The notes beneath the pieces are model-generated. The model was not told the origin of the DNA and made no database searches. It saw nothing but the letters and a program-made list of their open reading frames with translations. From assembly GCA_947462335.1 (NCBI GenBank), contig OX381710.1, positions 39,810,691-39,874,690 of the forward strand: DNA of 64,000 nt. The letters are read 5' to 3'. This document shows positions 48,170 through 59,127 of the stretch, in pieces. Every line of letters begins with the position of its first letter. The stretch's first letter is position 1. The position numbers and the translations under genes are program-made. Source of the stretch: Harmothoe impar. Its lineage: Eukaryota; Annelida; Polychaeta; Phyllodocida; Polynoidae.

Positions 48170-48600
48170 TGCCAAGTGGTTGGGAGAAGGATGGGTACAT
48201 AGTCAAGTTGAAACGGCAGTGAAATGGCAGTCCTGGAGGGCCCTTTCAGAAATACAAGTTATGGCCATCCCAATAGAGATAGCTATGGGAATGTAAGTGA
48301 GGGAAATGGCCCGGGTCAGCCACCTCTGTCTGTTTTGTTTGATGGCAATTGGGGCTATCCTAGCCTCACTGGGAGCCATGAACACAGCAATAAACAATGG
48401 TTCACAATGCCACCCATACACCAGGGAGGGTCCTGGAGGAGGCCCAGGAGCAGGGACAGGGTGATGACAAGGGGCCTCCAGACTACAGGAGCACCATATG
48501 AAGTGCCCATTATCACAGCCTTTAGTGTATACCTAATCGGCTTTATAGTCAATCTATTGCCCTGCATGATTCGATGGTATTACCATTTTCACTGAGATGC
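48170..48600 (+). other. Coding-like segment with overlapping open frames
   Basis: The plus strand is open in one frame for 123 codons (48224-48595, true ATG), ending hydrophobic (I-I-T-A-F-S-V-Y-L-I-G-F-I-V-N-L-L). In another frame, from 48309, a start M-A-R-V-S-H-L-C-L-F-C-L-M-A-I-G is followed by I-L-A-S-L-G-A-M, a strong single membrane-span pattern. A donor GGGAAT|GTAAGTGAGG (48289-) and an acceptor-like CTTACAG (48165-48171) lie in the segment. It may be an exon pair or a frameshifted membrane-protein pseudogene, but no family is certain and frames overlap. Confidence 0.22.
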
Positions 48601-49017
48601 GACTATAATACCCGTGTTTTTTCTGCTATTGACTCTCAACAGATAGTTTCGCTAGCCCATATTTAATTAAGGATACAGTTGAAATAAAAGGAAGGTTGTG
48701 GTTGGGAATTACGTTGACATTGTGTTTGAGGTGTGAATTGAATGATGAACCTGCAAATCTGATAGGCGGGGTACAAGCTTGTCCCTGGAAGTGATGTTTA
48801 CACAGGAACAAGGTACTTATCCGCGTGTGTCTTATCAATTATTGTAACGGTAACTAGCTAGATCTTAAAAGACGGACCAACTGGATATGACTCTACAGGC
48901 TTATGCAGCGTGATTTACCGTTGGAGCTAGTACATGTAGTATATGAAAAGCACAATAAGTGCCAGGCTGCCTCTTTCGTAAAAGATCTAGCGTGTGATCC
49001 TAATCACAAAAGACTCA

Positions 49018-49243
49018 GGGTGTGTGTGTGTATAATGTGTGTATAGTGTATTGTGTGTGTAGTGTATATGTATAATTTGTGTATGGTGTGTGTGCATGGT
49101 GTGTGTGTATGGTGTGTGTGTGTATGGTGTGTGTGTATGGTGTGTGTGTATGGTGTGTGTGTATGGTGTGTGTGTGTGTATGTGGTGTGTGTATGGTGTG
49201 TGTGTATGGTGTGTGTGTGTATGGTGTGTGTGTATAGTGTAAG
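49018..49243. repeat. TG-rich minisatellite (GTGTGTGTATG units)
   Basis: About 225 bp of GTGTG interrupted by TATG every 8-14 bases. Units vary between GGTGTGTGTATG and longer GTGTGTGTGTATG forms. Both strands stay open (Thr/His or Val/Cys frames), an artefact of the repeat. Confidence 0.9.
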
Positions 49244-49275
49244 TGTATACACACCCTTGCCCCTGCTCCTACCCC

Positions 49276-49700
49276 TGCACACCATCACCCACAGACCCAA
49301 AAATCGACAACAATTTCGTCCACACATCTCTTCCCATGCCATTTTGGTCTGACAAAAAAGTCTCACCTTGCTAAAAATCAGATCCCACTTAGGTTTAGCA
49401 CTAAATGCCGAAATCGATGAAATGTCCACACTAGTACTGTTCATGTTTGTCTACAGTGAGAAAAAAATGATGTTTTTTGGATAGGTCTACTGTAACAATT
49501 TTTTTCAGGGGGTTCCAGTAGGGGTACAAGAATGTTTCTTGCATCATTGGGTAGGAAAACACTTCAATTATCCAATTATGTGTACCTCTGATCAATGGGC
49601 CTAATGTTTCTATGATAAATTTGGAAAATGAAAAAAAAAGAATTCCCCTGAAAAACGTCTCACAGAGGCGTCGCATAAGACTCTGGGAGCATGGCTCCCT
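49276..49700 (-). other. Two adjacent short open frames, unclassified
   Basis: On the minus strand an 81-codon frame with a true ATG (49676-49431) has an aromatic-rich N-terminus (F-F-R-G-I-L-F-F-S-F-S-K-F). A second frame starts at an ATG at 49444 (A at -3), one base out of frame, and reads M-N-S-T-S-V-D-I-S-S-I-S-A-F-S, then A-K-P-K-W-D-L-I-F-S-K to AGCAAG|GTGAGA. T-runs could have caused a frameshift in a once longer frame. No family is recognised. Confidence 0.2.
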
Positions 49701-51850
49701 GAGTCAATGACAATGGGATATTTCATTCAAGTTTGGACGGATTACAAATAAGTCAAGTGATGAGTTAGCGTTTTGGGTAACATGTACATGATGTTTGTTC
49801 TTTACGATGTAGGAGGGAAACTTAATAAATTAATACTCCTACATAGGGCATGACTGTGCCCTTTGTGCCGTTCCCACAAAAGGCCTGTGGAGGTGGCTCA
49901 ATGGTGTATGTGGATACTGCTGAATACGGTGCTTTTACTTTAGAGTTATATTAAATAATGTTACAGTTTCTTCAAGATAAAAGGTATGTATGCAGCAGGA
50001 ATATGATACCTGTGGAGATCGCTGTGTGACATAGTTACGAGGTATATTGTTATACATGGGAGATATAACAAAATGTACACGCAGAAAAGACTATGACAGC
50101 AAATAGGGATGAATAATCCTTAATAGATAAAAGTTTTGCTATTTTCATGCATTAAAACATCAGACACTGTATGGGATATTGTATATCTTGCTACATTTTA
50201 CTCTACGTTATCAACGTTATCATGTGGGCCTTCTTTATAATATATCATGCAGCCCTTTAAGTTAACTTTAATACATTGTATTCAAGCCGTGATATCTGTT
50301 AACATCCTACAATAGGAACGAGGCATTGTAGTCATTGCCATTTGAACAAATATAAGAAAATGCATGGCCTTTGTATGCTATAGGGAAGACATGTTAGAAC
50401 AAGAACCTTGCATTTCCCGGATGCTAAGCCCACCAAGGGAGGGCCCCGGAGGCTTGCCTAGACAAGGAGACTGAGGACGGCCTTTAGAAAAAGATCCTAT
50501 TGCAGCTGCAAGGGAATACAATATAGATCAGCTCCCGGTTCAGACCTAATGTTTGAAACTAAATAATTCAAGACGACAATAGTTAAAAAGGGTACAGTCT
50601 ACAGCTGTGTGGCCTCTGCCTGTCACCTCCTGTAAGTTGAACATCCCAATAAGTACCCCAACCTTGTAGCAATAGCAGTCCTTGAGTCTAACCTTAGCCA
50701 CTACATGTTTCTTCTTCAGAACTAAGTTAATAATGATTATCCAATAAAGGCTTCAGCTGCAATCTTCAAATGCCTTTTGCCCTTCTGATCCGATAATGAT
50801 TAAATGTGATTAGTGTCATTTCATTATTTCGACCTTATTTAAGTAGGTTATAGTGTAATACTTGTCTGGTGTTGACTTGTAATTTTATTTTAATAACTAT
50901 GATCTTATAAATACTGTTAATACTATCGATCCAGGATGACAAGGACACTGCCCTGTGAAGTCGGCCAATTTACCAAGCTTTAGGTCTATACTGAAGGAAG
51001 TCCCTGTTACCTTGTCCGCCACTGTAATATTGCACAGCATGCTCTGAGTAGTATTATGTCACCATCAGTTGTACTGTTTCAAAGGCGGCCATTGCAACTG
51101 TGCAATCATGGTCAGTTATTCATCCTCATCATACCGGATTACGTGTATGGGAACATAACAAGACCGATGTCCCAGAAGAAGGACTACAATTGCTGAACCA
51201 AAGATCGTTGCATGTGTACACATCTCTCAGCCCCAAGAATACAAGTCAGACTGCAACAAAGGAATTACACATTAATACATGAGCATGGCTGTTTAGCCTT
51301 ACCGTGTGCACATGTATGATATTATTATTACGTCACCACAATGATGTGATAGTCGCACTAATTGCTAACTGATATGGAATTTCCTCTTGAATCACTCACC
51401 AACACATCCATATCAAAGGCAAGAACTACCACAAGCCTTATTCGACAATGGCATAAAATGCTGGCCAGTAGCAGCATTGCCACTGTCTGAATCAGGGGAA
51501 TGATGTCAAACCTCGAAATTATGCTTTCTAGGAATAGCATTATGGACAGATGCATCACTTTTCAATGTGTTTATATGATGGGCAAATTTCAAAATATAGA
51601 ACTGGCAATGGTGACATCCCTGCAGCCGTGTTCCCTGGAAGTACATTTATTATAGATGCTACTCACGACATGCCCATGAAATAAAGGCGCTTCGAATCAC
51701 TATGTAATGATGGTCGCCATACTTTTATGGGATACCCTTTTTTATTTTTCATATATTTTTTCCCTTTAGTGGTTGTGTTTATGGCTCTAGAGTGTTTGGG
51801 GCTGCTGAAGGATGATACATCGGGCTTTGTTGTTGTTATCTGTCGGCACA
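49700..51850. other. Non-coding stretch
   Basis: No feature was recognised except a 67-codon minus-strand frame (51558-51358) with two hydrophobic runs (I-P-L-I-Q-T-V-A-M-L-L-L-A-S-I-L) ending at GTTG|GTGAGTGA. It is preceded by an in-frame stop. It could be an exon of a membrane protein, but the length is ordinary for chance. Confidence 0.35.
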
Positions 51851-52148
51851 AGACGGGGGCAGTGTATCCCCAGAGGCGGAGGCTCGTTTCTACCCCTCTC
51901 CCCTACCCTCCATCCCTTTCCCCGATCCCCACTGGCCAGCAGCTAGTGCCGCTGCCGTATAAAGGTATTACGTAAATTGAATTTGTAGAATTAACACCGG
52001 CGCGGGGCGGTGCTGGACAGGGCGGGGGCAGTGACCGTGGGCGGAGGACCTTCTGACCAGAGCTGGAGAGGCGGAGGGCCGGCGCCGACAGGCTGACCCC
52101 CGGGTTAGTGTAGGGTCCCGCCCGGGACACCTGCGCCAATATGCTTCC
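51850..52148 (+). promoter_or_regulatory. CpG-rich promoter candidate with TATAAA
   Basis: A GC- and CpG-rich block contains TATAAAGG at 51958-51965 with CACCGGCGCGGGG about 35 bases downstream. It is followed by about 150 bases of GC-rich sequence, a plausible 5' UTR, up to two ATGs at 52141 and 52149. The layout fits a TATA-containing promoter firing rightward into the candidate first exon. No transcript evidence is available. Confidence 0.4.
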
Positions 52149-52209
52149 ATGGCGGGTTATGACATTAATGATGGCCATTTTGATGAATATGAGGCATCAG
52201 GCGGGGTGG
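52149..52209 (+). CDS. Candidate first coding exon (start MAGYDINDGHFDEYEASGG)
   Basis: An ATG in CCATGG context opens a frame reading MAGYDINDGHFDEYEASGG then V, stopping 61 bases later at GGTGG|GTGAGTGC, a strong donor (GT at 52210-52211), leaving phase 1. The acidic, Gly/Asp-rich start is typical of a cytosolic or nuclear protein and has no signal peptide. An ATG eight bases upstream (52141) reads another frame with a hydrophobic M-T-L-M-M-A-I-L-M-N-M and shares the donor, so start choice is uncertain. The frame is open upstream to about 52050. No family is recognised. Confidence 0.35.
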
Positions 52210-52259
52210 GTGAGTGCTGGCCAGGCGCTGGGGGCTGTCCTAGAGGGGCCAGGTCGTCC

Positions 52260-53937
52260 TGATCTACTACAGACAGGGGTGACCCCTTAGTGCCCTCTAC
52301 TCTGCTGCTATGCCACGCAGGAATACCCTCCCCATAGCTCAACCTCTGTCCTTACGCCTAATATAACTCCTACAACAGACTAGCTCCCAGGGCCTCTGCT
52401 ATCCTATAATCCACAACGAGCCTGGGCTAACTGCCATCTAGAAAATCCATTGCATCTTGTCCATGGCCTCTGGCATCGTCCAACTACCTCAATAAGATTA
52501 ACAGGAACCACAGTGTATACTATATCAAGTAGCAATTAGGAGTTTAGACATTACTTTCTAGGTTATTCCTATGCCCCAAATATTATATGCATTCCTGTCC
52601 GGCTCGGGACATCAGTAAACTTTTAGCCCAACAGACCTAGCTATTGCTTGCTAAAAAAAACTCCTTAAACCACTCTATTCATTCTGACCTCCCTACCCTT
52701 TCAACCGAACAACCCATAACCTTTTTAAGCACTTGCCCCCTCCCTCTGTCCATCAGCAAACCCAACACAACCCAAAAAGCCTCCCAGTCGTCCCATCTCA
52801 AGCCCATATCCCTCAGTGCCCTCCCCACCTTCACCCCATCCCACACGCCTACATCCCTCCTCCCTAGGGCCCTCAAACACTTCCCGCGTCGGGCCATCGC
52901 CGACAGGCGCCCAGTGACCCTGTAAAGAGAGGCCGACATGTTAGAGGGCACACCTTTTATCATACATACCCTACACGCTTATCATAATGGCATGGTGAGC
53001 TCCCTCCCCGACAGCTCCTAGGTAGATAGGCCGCTGACGGCCACACCTCATGTCCTACACGGAATCTAATTAAGATTTAAGTGCACTAATGCCTGCTTAC
53101 ATGTGTCCTTGTTTGGCCAGTATCTCCCGTGACAACACCCTACCCTGGCCTGCCGATAGGATTACACTATTTATCATCGGAAGCAGCACTTTCCGGTTAG
53201 TCTGATAGAGCAGATCCTGTATCCCCTGAGCAGCTGGCAACTGCTCGCGAACCGCTCATCGGTGCAGTATTTCGGGTAGGTATAACTCACTAGAACGGCT
53301 AAATCCCACATGAGTTGGATGTATGTATATTGTTTGCATCATATCCGTATTGTATACATCTGCGTTGGGCTCAGGTGCATCGGTGATATAGTGTTGTGTT
53401 CAATCTCCAGCTCGCTCATACAATCCTCTCTATAAACCCACCATTTCATTGCAGGCAAATAAAACGTGCAATACTGCTACATCCCTCAGGGCACTAATAC
53501 ATTACATAATATTGTTAATGCATTGTAGAGGAAAATAGATGAAATAAAATAGACTGTTTCAGCAATTAAGGGGCTCTTCTATAGTGCTTTAATTAGCTAT
53601 ATCATATATGTATAGCACTGATATGATATCTGATTCGGACTGCACATGTCATTCAATTTGTCAAATAATTGCTCGGTGCTAGTAGAGAATATCTCCATTA
53701 TAAAATGATAATCACCAATGAGTGCAGTCATACATGCACGGTAATTACAGGGTAGAGCTATGATTGCCATATAAAATACTGCAGGATGACTATATCTCTA
53801 CAGTAGTATTAGGGATGCAGCATTAACGTGGTATTCAGCTCAATGTCTGGCCCCTGCTATTTCAGACATTGCATGTGAGCCCTACATTTACAACAAGCCA
53901 TGTCGGCTAATCGTTTTGAACGTCCATATGGTACCCC
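52260..53937. other. Non-coding stretch
   Basis: A pyrimidine-rich segment at 52640-52925 is open on both strands (93-94 codons). On the minus strand it carries an acceptor-like CTCTCTTTACAG before G-T-C-A-C-T-G, but the strong purine/pyrimidine skew explains the openness. Nothing else was recognised. Confidence 0.35.
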
Positions 53938-54037
<100 letters not shown>

Positions 54038-54343
54038 GCATATAGCCACCCTGCACATGTAAGTACAGAGGGTTCAGGATAGAGGCCCCATGTCCCGTCA
54101 GACACAAGGGGAACCATGTAGACAGTGTAACACGGCTAAATGCTGTGGGTCATGGCTTCTTTATCGCTGCTCAGCTGCATAGTGAGATATCCCATGCAGG
54201 CCGCGTCTGATCCCCACCGACCCCGTGTATTATGTAGTAGCGGATCAAAGTAGGTCCCCTAATTCTCCAGCCTAGCATAGGAAACAGCACCCCCACCCTA
54301 CCCTACCAGGTCCTTCCTTCCCCATGTCCAGCACCCACACTAC

Positions 54344-54418
54344 CTCCCTCTCCCCGGGACAGCCCCCTCCGGGGCTGATAGCCAAGAATATCATCAGTGA
54401 TAGGACGGCGGCGTCCAT
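54344..54418 (-). CDS. Weak candidate first exon with signal-peptide-like start
   Basis: In a CpG-containing block, a minus-strand ATG reads M-D-A-A-V-L-S-L-M-I-F-L-A-I-S-P-G-G, which resembles a secretory signal (short acidic start, about 12 hydrophobic residues). It meets GGGAG|GTAGTG after 25 codons. The donor is weak at position +5 and the frame also continues upstream without a stop, so this may be chance. CTTTGATC in the same block is a TCF/LEF-type site. Confidence 0.18.
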
Positions 54419-54659
54419 TTGCTCGTGAGTTGCTCCCAAGACAGGACAGGAGCTTTGATCTCCGACGTCTTCGCCGCTTCGGTAATCAAACGTCGGCGCT
54501 GGCGTCAACAGGTAGAGAAGATCTGACCCATATCCCTGTCTATCACAGCAGGCTGGGGGACCATACAGGGGGAGCAGCTCGGGGTGTCCGTATTCCTGCT
54601 ACCCATATGAGCCGACACGGATACAGGAGTCGATTGGTGCTCTTTAAAGCCTGCCTGTG

Positions 54660-56110
54660 ACTCTCGGTGCATTCTGAGGCTTCCCCGCTCATCACGCTGG
54701 GGCATTTGTCTAGGTTAGACTGGGGGATTTTATAAAACGATCCCATGCCTCAGCAGCGTTTTATCTAGTAGATATGGTACAAGTGAGTTGCCGTGTAAGT
54801 GTTATAAGCAAAGGACAAGGTACTTGTCCAAGGCGTTAGCCAAGGATAATTACCATTGCCCAGGAGTATAGCACAGCAGGTCTATAAATACGTAACCATA
54901 TCTGACTTATACCAGGTGATTGCTTTCTGATTGCCTTCTATGTGTTATAAAGATAGGCAGTTTTTTTTGTTCTCCCAGCCAACTGTGATATAATAATAGC
55001 AACAAGACTAGCATACTTCCATGTTTCAACACAAATGGCTATTCAATTTAATTAGATACTGACACATTTTTCAAAAAACTGCTTATAAATTGGTTCCCAT
55101 ATCCACACAACATTCAATCAAATGGATGCTGGCCTTCAACTTCCTACCCTACTACATTGAAATAGCATTCATCTCGTAGTACATGTACTATAACGGGTAG
55201 ACATAGACAAATAACGGGTATGGACTATACTAACTGATAGCTATTAATTTGTTGACTAACCAACATTAATTTAATATAAATATGTCCATGGGCTTCATTA
55301 TGAATTGGATATCTCCAATAAAGATGATAAATAATGTTTTAACTAGTTTACACAAAGAATGATTAACGTGTTCTAATGTTATGAGGGGCTTGAGGACGGA
55401 GGTATACGACTCCATTCTCTAAAAGCACTCCTATAAGGTGATGTTCTCATCCTTTCAGTATCTAACAATTTAGTCGTAATGAACATCTGCAGCCCTAGTT
55501 TGCATATCAATTAGGATATAATGTAATAAAAATGACTATATTTCTAGAATACTCCGTCTATATATGGTTATATATGCAGCCATAAACAAAGCTATACAAC
55601 ACTATAGTGTATGTATATCCTAGGATATTGCACTTGGGGGAATGTTAGCAGCCACTCCTAATCCCGAGGGCTGTTCCCGTTTACTATAGGATTTACAAGG
55701 AAAGTATGTGAGGCGCACACAAAACATTAGCACACTGTTCTGTTATAGCCAGGGGAATAGTGTAAGGTAGGGCCATAATGAACTCGGACCGCCCGGACTT
55801 TATCTCTGGGATTTGCAAAGGAATGTTAGACACATTGACATTCCCCTTAGTGCTATAGTGTCTGGCTGTAAACCTGTTTGGATGAACACTATGTAAGTTA
55901 CTGATTCCCTGGTAACAGCTTTGCAAACTCATTATAACAGTTTTCAGAACAAACTTAACATTATTTGCCGGCTGAGATGTCGATTTGTATTATTCCTTCG
56001 GTAGTCTTCTGATGATCGTTTCTCACAAAATAAATTTTGATTTAGATAGATCTTGATTTAGAGAAAAGAAGATAAGGGTTGATATCAGTACAGTTGCTTT
56101 GATCAATATG
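54660..56110. other. AT-rich non-coding stretch
   Basis: No exon, RNA gene or element end was recognised. Short frames (55932-55693) are within the chance range. Confidence 0.4.
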
Positions 56111-56111
56111 T

Positions 56112-56900
56112 GACTGTTCAGCCAATCCTTTGGCAGGTGGAGGGCTGCAGAGATGAGCAAAAAGGTGTCATAGAGAGGACATTGCACCGGGTCGTTGGGA
56201 ATAATGTATTCTTGTCTAGTTTGTATTACAGCATACGACTCTAGACCAGGTAATCCTCACCCGACCATCTGTTCCGGGGTATATTGGCAAGGTGCTTGTC
56301 AGTATGTATGAGCAGGCAGGGGGAGGGGTTAAGCTGATGGGTGCCATGGTCGGGAAGAGTCCTACTAAGACAGCCATACAGGCTAAGCTAATGGTCAGCT
56401 GACATGCTACATCACCAAAGTATAAATGTGGACAGGGGTGGATGCACATACTATCAGTATCCTACTCACCATTCACATCGCCATTAACACCACCTATGAC
56501 ATTATTATCACTGAATACTGTCATCACTAGCACCAACTACATGGTTATAGCGTAATTATACTCTAAATATCAACTGCAGCTCCGCCAATGATGTTATTGC
56601 CTTACACCCCCTGCTTCCATTGTTTTTCCCTACATATGTGTACACGTTATAAGAGCCGGAGCAAAGCTATTAGGCACATTCTAATAGCAAAGTATTCTGT
56701 CAAGCTTTATCAGACATGTGACCTCTTAAATCCTATGTTTAAGTAGCAGCTTCTCTTACATCAAGTACTCAAGACACTGCGAGACAACAATGTCTACCCG
56801 ACAGTGGTTCTAAAAACATGGCTAATCCCTAGAGCTGTTAGATATGACAGAGCCCTAAATATGAAAGACTTATTGTAAAGACCATAAATCCCTATTGTTT
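56112..56900. repeat. Second local duplication, copy 1
   Basis: This block of almost 700 bp is repeated about 1051 bp downstream with high similarity (for example GACTCTAGACCAGGTAATCC, CATACAGGCTAAGCTAATGG, GACAGCCATACAGG) and once more, shorter, at 60.9 kb. The last part (GCTAATCCCTAGAGCTG, CATAAATCCCTATTGTTTTG) recurs after a gap in copy 2. On the minus strand the shared core reads A-C-Q-L-T-I-S-L-A-C-M-A-V-L-V-G-L-F-P-T, but this copy has in-frame stops just before it, so coding is doubtful. Confidence 0.8.
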
Positions 56901-57162
56901 TGTTTCACACTATGAATTAACCTTAACCATGCCTGGCATTGCTGTCCTGTAACATATTTCCTCGGTGTGTTTATTCCTCATCCCTGTTTAACCAACCTTT
57001 AACCATATATGACCTAGTGACATCCCTTGTCCCTTATTACTCCATAGATGAAGTGTAAACCCTTTGGCTACATTGTTGCATAAATCCTTAGCTACATGTA
57101 TCATTATATTCAGTATAGTATTCATCATATTTATAGATAATGTGTTGTTGCTATAAAATGGA

Positions 57163-58300
57163 ACTATTCGGCCAATTCATCGGCAGGTGGAGAGCTGAAG
57201 AGATGAGGTGTCATAGAGAAGACATTGCACCCGGTTCGTTGGGAATAACTCATTATTGTTTTGTTTGTAGTACAGCATATGACTCTAGACCAGGTAATCC
57301 CTACGCTACTATCTGTCCCTGGGTATATTAGTAAGGTGGTTAGCAGTATGTATGAGCAGGCAGGGGGAAGGGTTAAGCTACAATGGTCGGGAAGAGTCCC
57401 ACTAAGACAGCCATACAGGCTAAGCTAATGGTCAGCTGGCATGCTATATCACCAATGTACAAACGTTGGCAAGGTGTAGATGGGAATCCCATCCACATAC
57501 TATCACTTACCATTCCCATCATCATTAACACTATATATAGCATTATTATCACCAAGTACTATCATCACTAGCACCAGCTAAATGGTTATAGCTTATATAA
57601 TACCAAAGACATCAATTGCAGCTCTGCCAAAGATAATAATTCACTTACACCTCCTGCTGCCATTATTTCTCACTACCAGTGTGTACATGATTTAAGGATA
57701 GGGCCAGAGCTATGAGGCACATGCTAATAGCAAATTGTTCTGTCAAGCTTTACCAGACATGTGACATCTTAAACCACTTGTTAAGTAGCGGCTTCTCTCA
57801 CATCAAGCACTCAAGACACTGCGATACTGCATTGTCTACACTGATGATATTTAGGCTCCAGAACTTAGTCATAACTGGCTAAAGAATCAGTCAATAGTAC
57901 TTAACCTAGTTAGCCATTTTCTGGGTCCCTTTACGACCAACCTATAGGTTAGTTAATACTGTCAAGCTGGTCAGTGCTGACCAGCTCACCTTAGTCTTCT
58001 CCAATTCAATGAGTATTAGCCTAAGTCCTTTTGAGTGAGGCATAAGTCATATGCTGTTTTCCCTCAGTCTTTTTTGAATAGCACTTGGTCATGCCTGAGC
58101 AATGTCCCTATGACTAACCTAGGATAGCCACTACAGACTAAGGGCCGGACCATTTAGATTATCTATGTACTAGATAGTTGTTCTAACGAATACATTGCTC
58201 TCTGTGGACTGTCTGGAAACACTGCTAATCCCTAGAGCTGCTGATATTGTAAACATCATAAATCCCTATTGTTTTGGCCTAGACTACGGATGGCTTTGAG
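57163..58300. repeat. Second local duplication, copy 2 (with ~360-bp extra segment)
   Basis: Matches copy 1 from GGCCAAT (57171) to GACACTGCGA..TTGTCTAC (about 57840). It then carries about 360 bp absent from copy 1 before similarity resumes at GCTAATCCCTAGAGCTG (58222). The extra segment holds a 22-bp palindrome and inverse words AGTCATA/TATGACT, so it may be an insertion. On the minus strand GGGAATG|GTAAGT (57511-) and its counterpart AATG|GTGAGT in copy 1 are both donor-like. Confidence 0.8.
57965..57986. repeat. 22-bp inverted repeat AGCTGGTCAG-TG-CTGACCAGCT
   Basis: Two perfect 10-base arms are separated by two bases. It lies inside the segment that distinguishes copy 2 from copy 1, and directly follows TTAATACTGTCA. 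Confidence 0.8.
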
Positions 58301-58474
58301 ACTTAGCCTTTAATATTTGCTTTTATCAATCACAATGGTTAATCATAGTCATAAAAGACACGACTATGGGCCCGACTGTACATCTGCCTCTGAGGGATTC
58401 GCAGTGGAATGTAAGAGCCGCAAACATCCTATTCATTTAAAATATTATTGTACAATGATTTTTTTATCACATAC

Positions 58475-58608
58475 ATGAAGTGTATACGTATTGCCAGACT
58501 ACGAGCTGTAAGTGAGGAAACACCCCCCAGTAACCCGCACACCATAGGAGGCCGGGTGGACCTTGAGGTGCTAAAAGAGATTAAAATCAAGGCATTATGT
58601 GATGTCGG
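58475..58608 (+). CDS. Candidate coding exon ending at GG|GTAAGTAAAG
   Basis: A frame open from 58415 and containing an ATG at 58475 reads M-K-C-I-R-I-A-R-L-R-A-V-S-E-E-T-P-P-S-N-P-H-T, then G-G-R-V-D-L-E-V-L-K-E-I-K and I-K-A-L-C-D-V. It reaches a near-consensus donor with intron start GTAAGTAAAG (GT at 58609-58610), leaving two bases (phase 2). Composition is balanced and charged, with a helix-like R-V-D-L-E-V-L-K-E-I-K. If internal, acceptors TTGCCAG (58497) or CCCCCCAG (58530) would start it later. The next candidate exon at 60548 is phase-compatible. No family is recognised. Confidence 0.33.
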
Positions 58609-59070
58609 GTAAGTAAAGAGTCTAGAATTTCAGAAATTGAATCCCTGGCATTTCCCAGTGTCATGTTGAAGGCAGAAAAGACTATAAAAGGTTATATACA
58701 TTTCAGGTTTGTATATCATGTCAAAAGGAACAGGATAAACAAACTATGCTACTCCCTCCTACTGTTCTCACACAAACATAAATCACAAAACCATTATTCT
58801 CTTGATCGGATTGAACACATGACACAATATTACAAAGAGTATTATCTGCATAACAAGCATGGTCATTGCATTCAGTAGTGATGTACGATACAGCAGATAA
58901 ATAACATAATCAAATAGACTTCAGGACAATACAAATACGGATATCATAAATACATTATAATCTGGAACAAGTGCAATATCAAATGCGTGGATTAAACAAT
59001 TTAGACGTTCCCAGAGAGATCTTCCAGTTGCTATACAAAGATAAGCAGGCAACTGGTGTGTATGTATTTT

Positions 59071-59127
59071 ATAAGATCTACATCTCAAGGATCTCTACAT
59101 GTAGGGTTCTTGAGATATAGGTCTTAT
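59071..59127. repeat. 57-bp interrupted palindrome at the LINE break
   Basis: The arms 59071-59093 (ATAAGATCTACATCTCAAGG..) and 59105-59127 pair with about three mismatches around a perfect 10-bp palindrome CTACATGTAG (59095-59104). It lies at the 3' end of the truncated retrotransposon frame, whose stop codon is within it. It could mark another element into which the LINE inserted, or the break that truncated it. Confidence 0.75.

Noticed and set aside
48508..48530. TATCACAGCC resembles the miR-2 seed
   Set aside because: No complementary upstream arm and no hairpin.
49004..49444. 146-codon minus-strand frame with Thr/His repeats
   Set aside because: Most of it is the TG-type minisatellite; only the first part outside the repeat is mentioned, with low confidence.
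52644..52963. 93- and 94-codon frames on both strands
   Set aside because: Strong purine/pyrimidine skew keeps both strands open; no domain.
57955..57986. TTAATACTGTCAAGC resembles miR-8/200
   Set aside because: Similarity ends after 12 bases, and the nearby hairpin pairs with itself rather than with this sequence.
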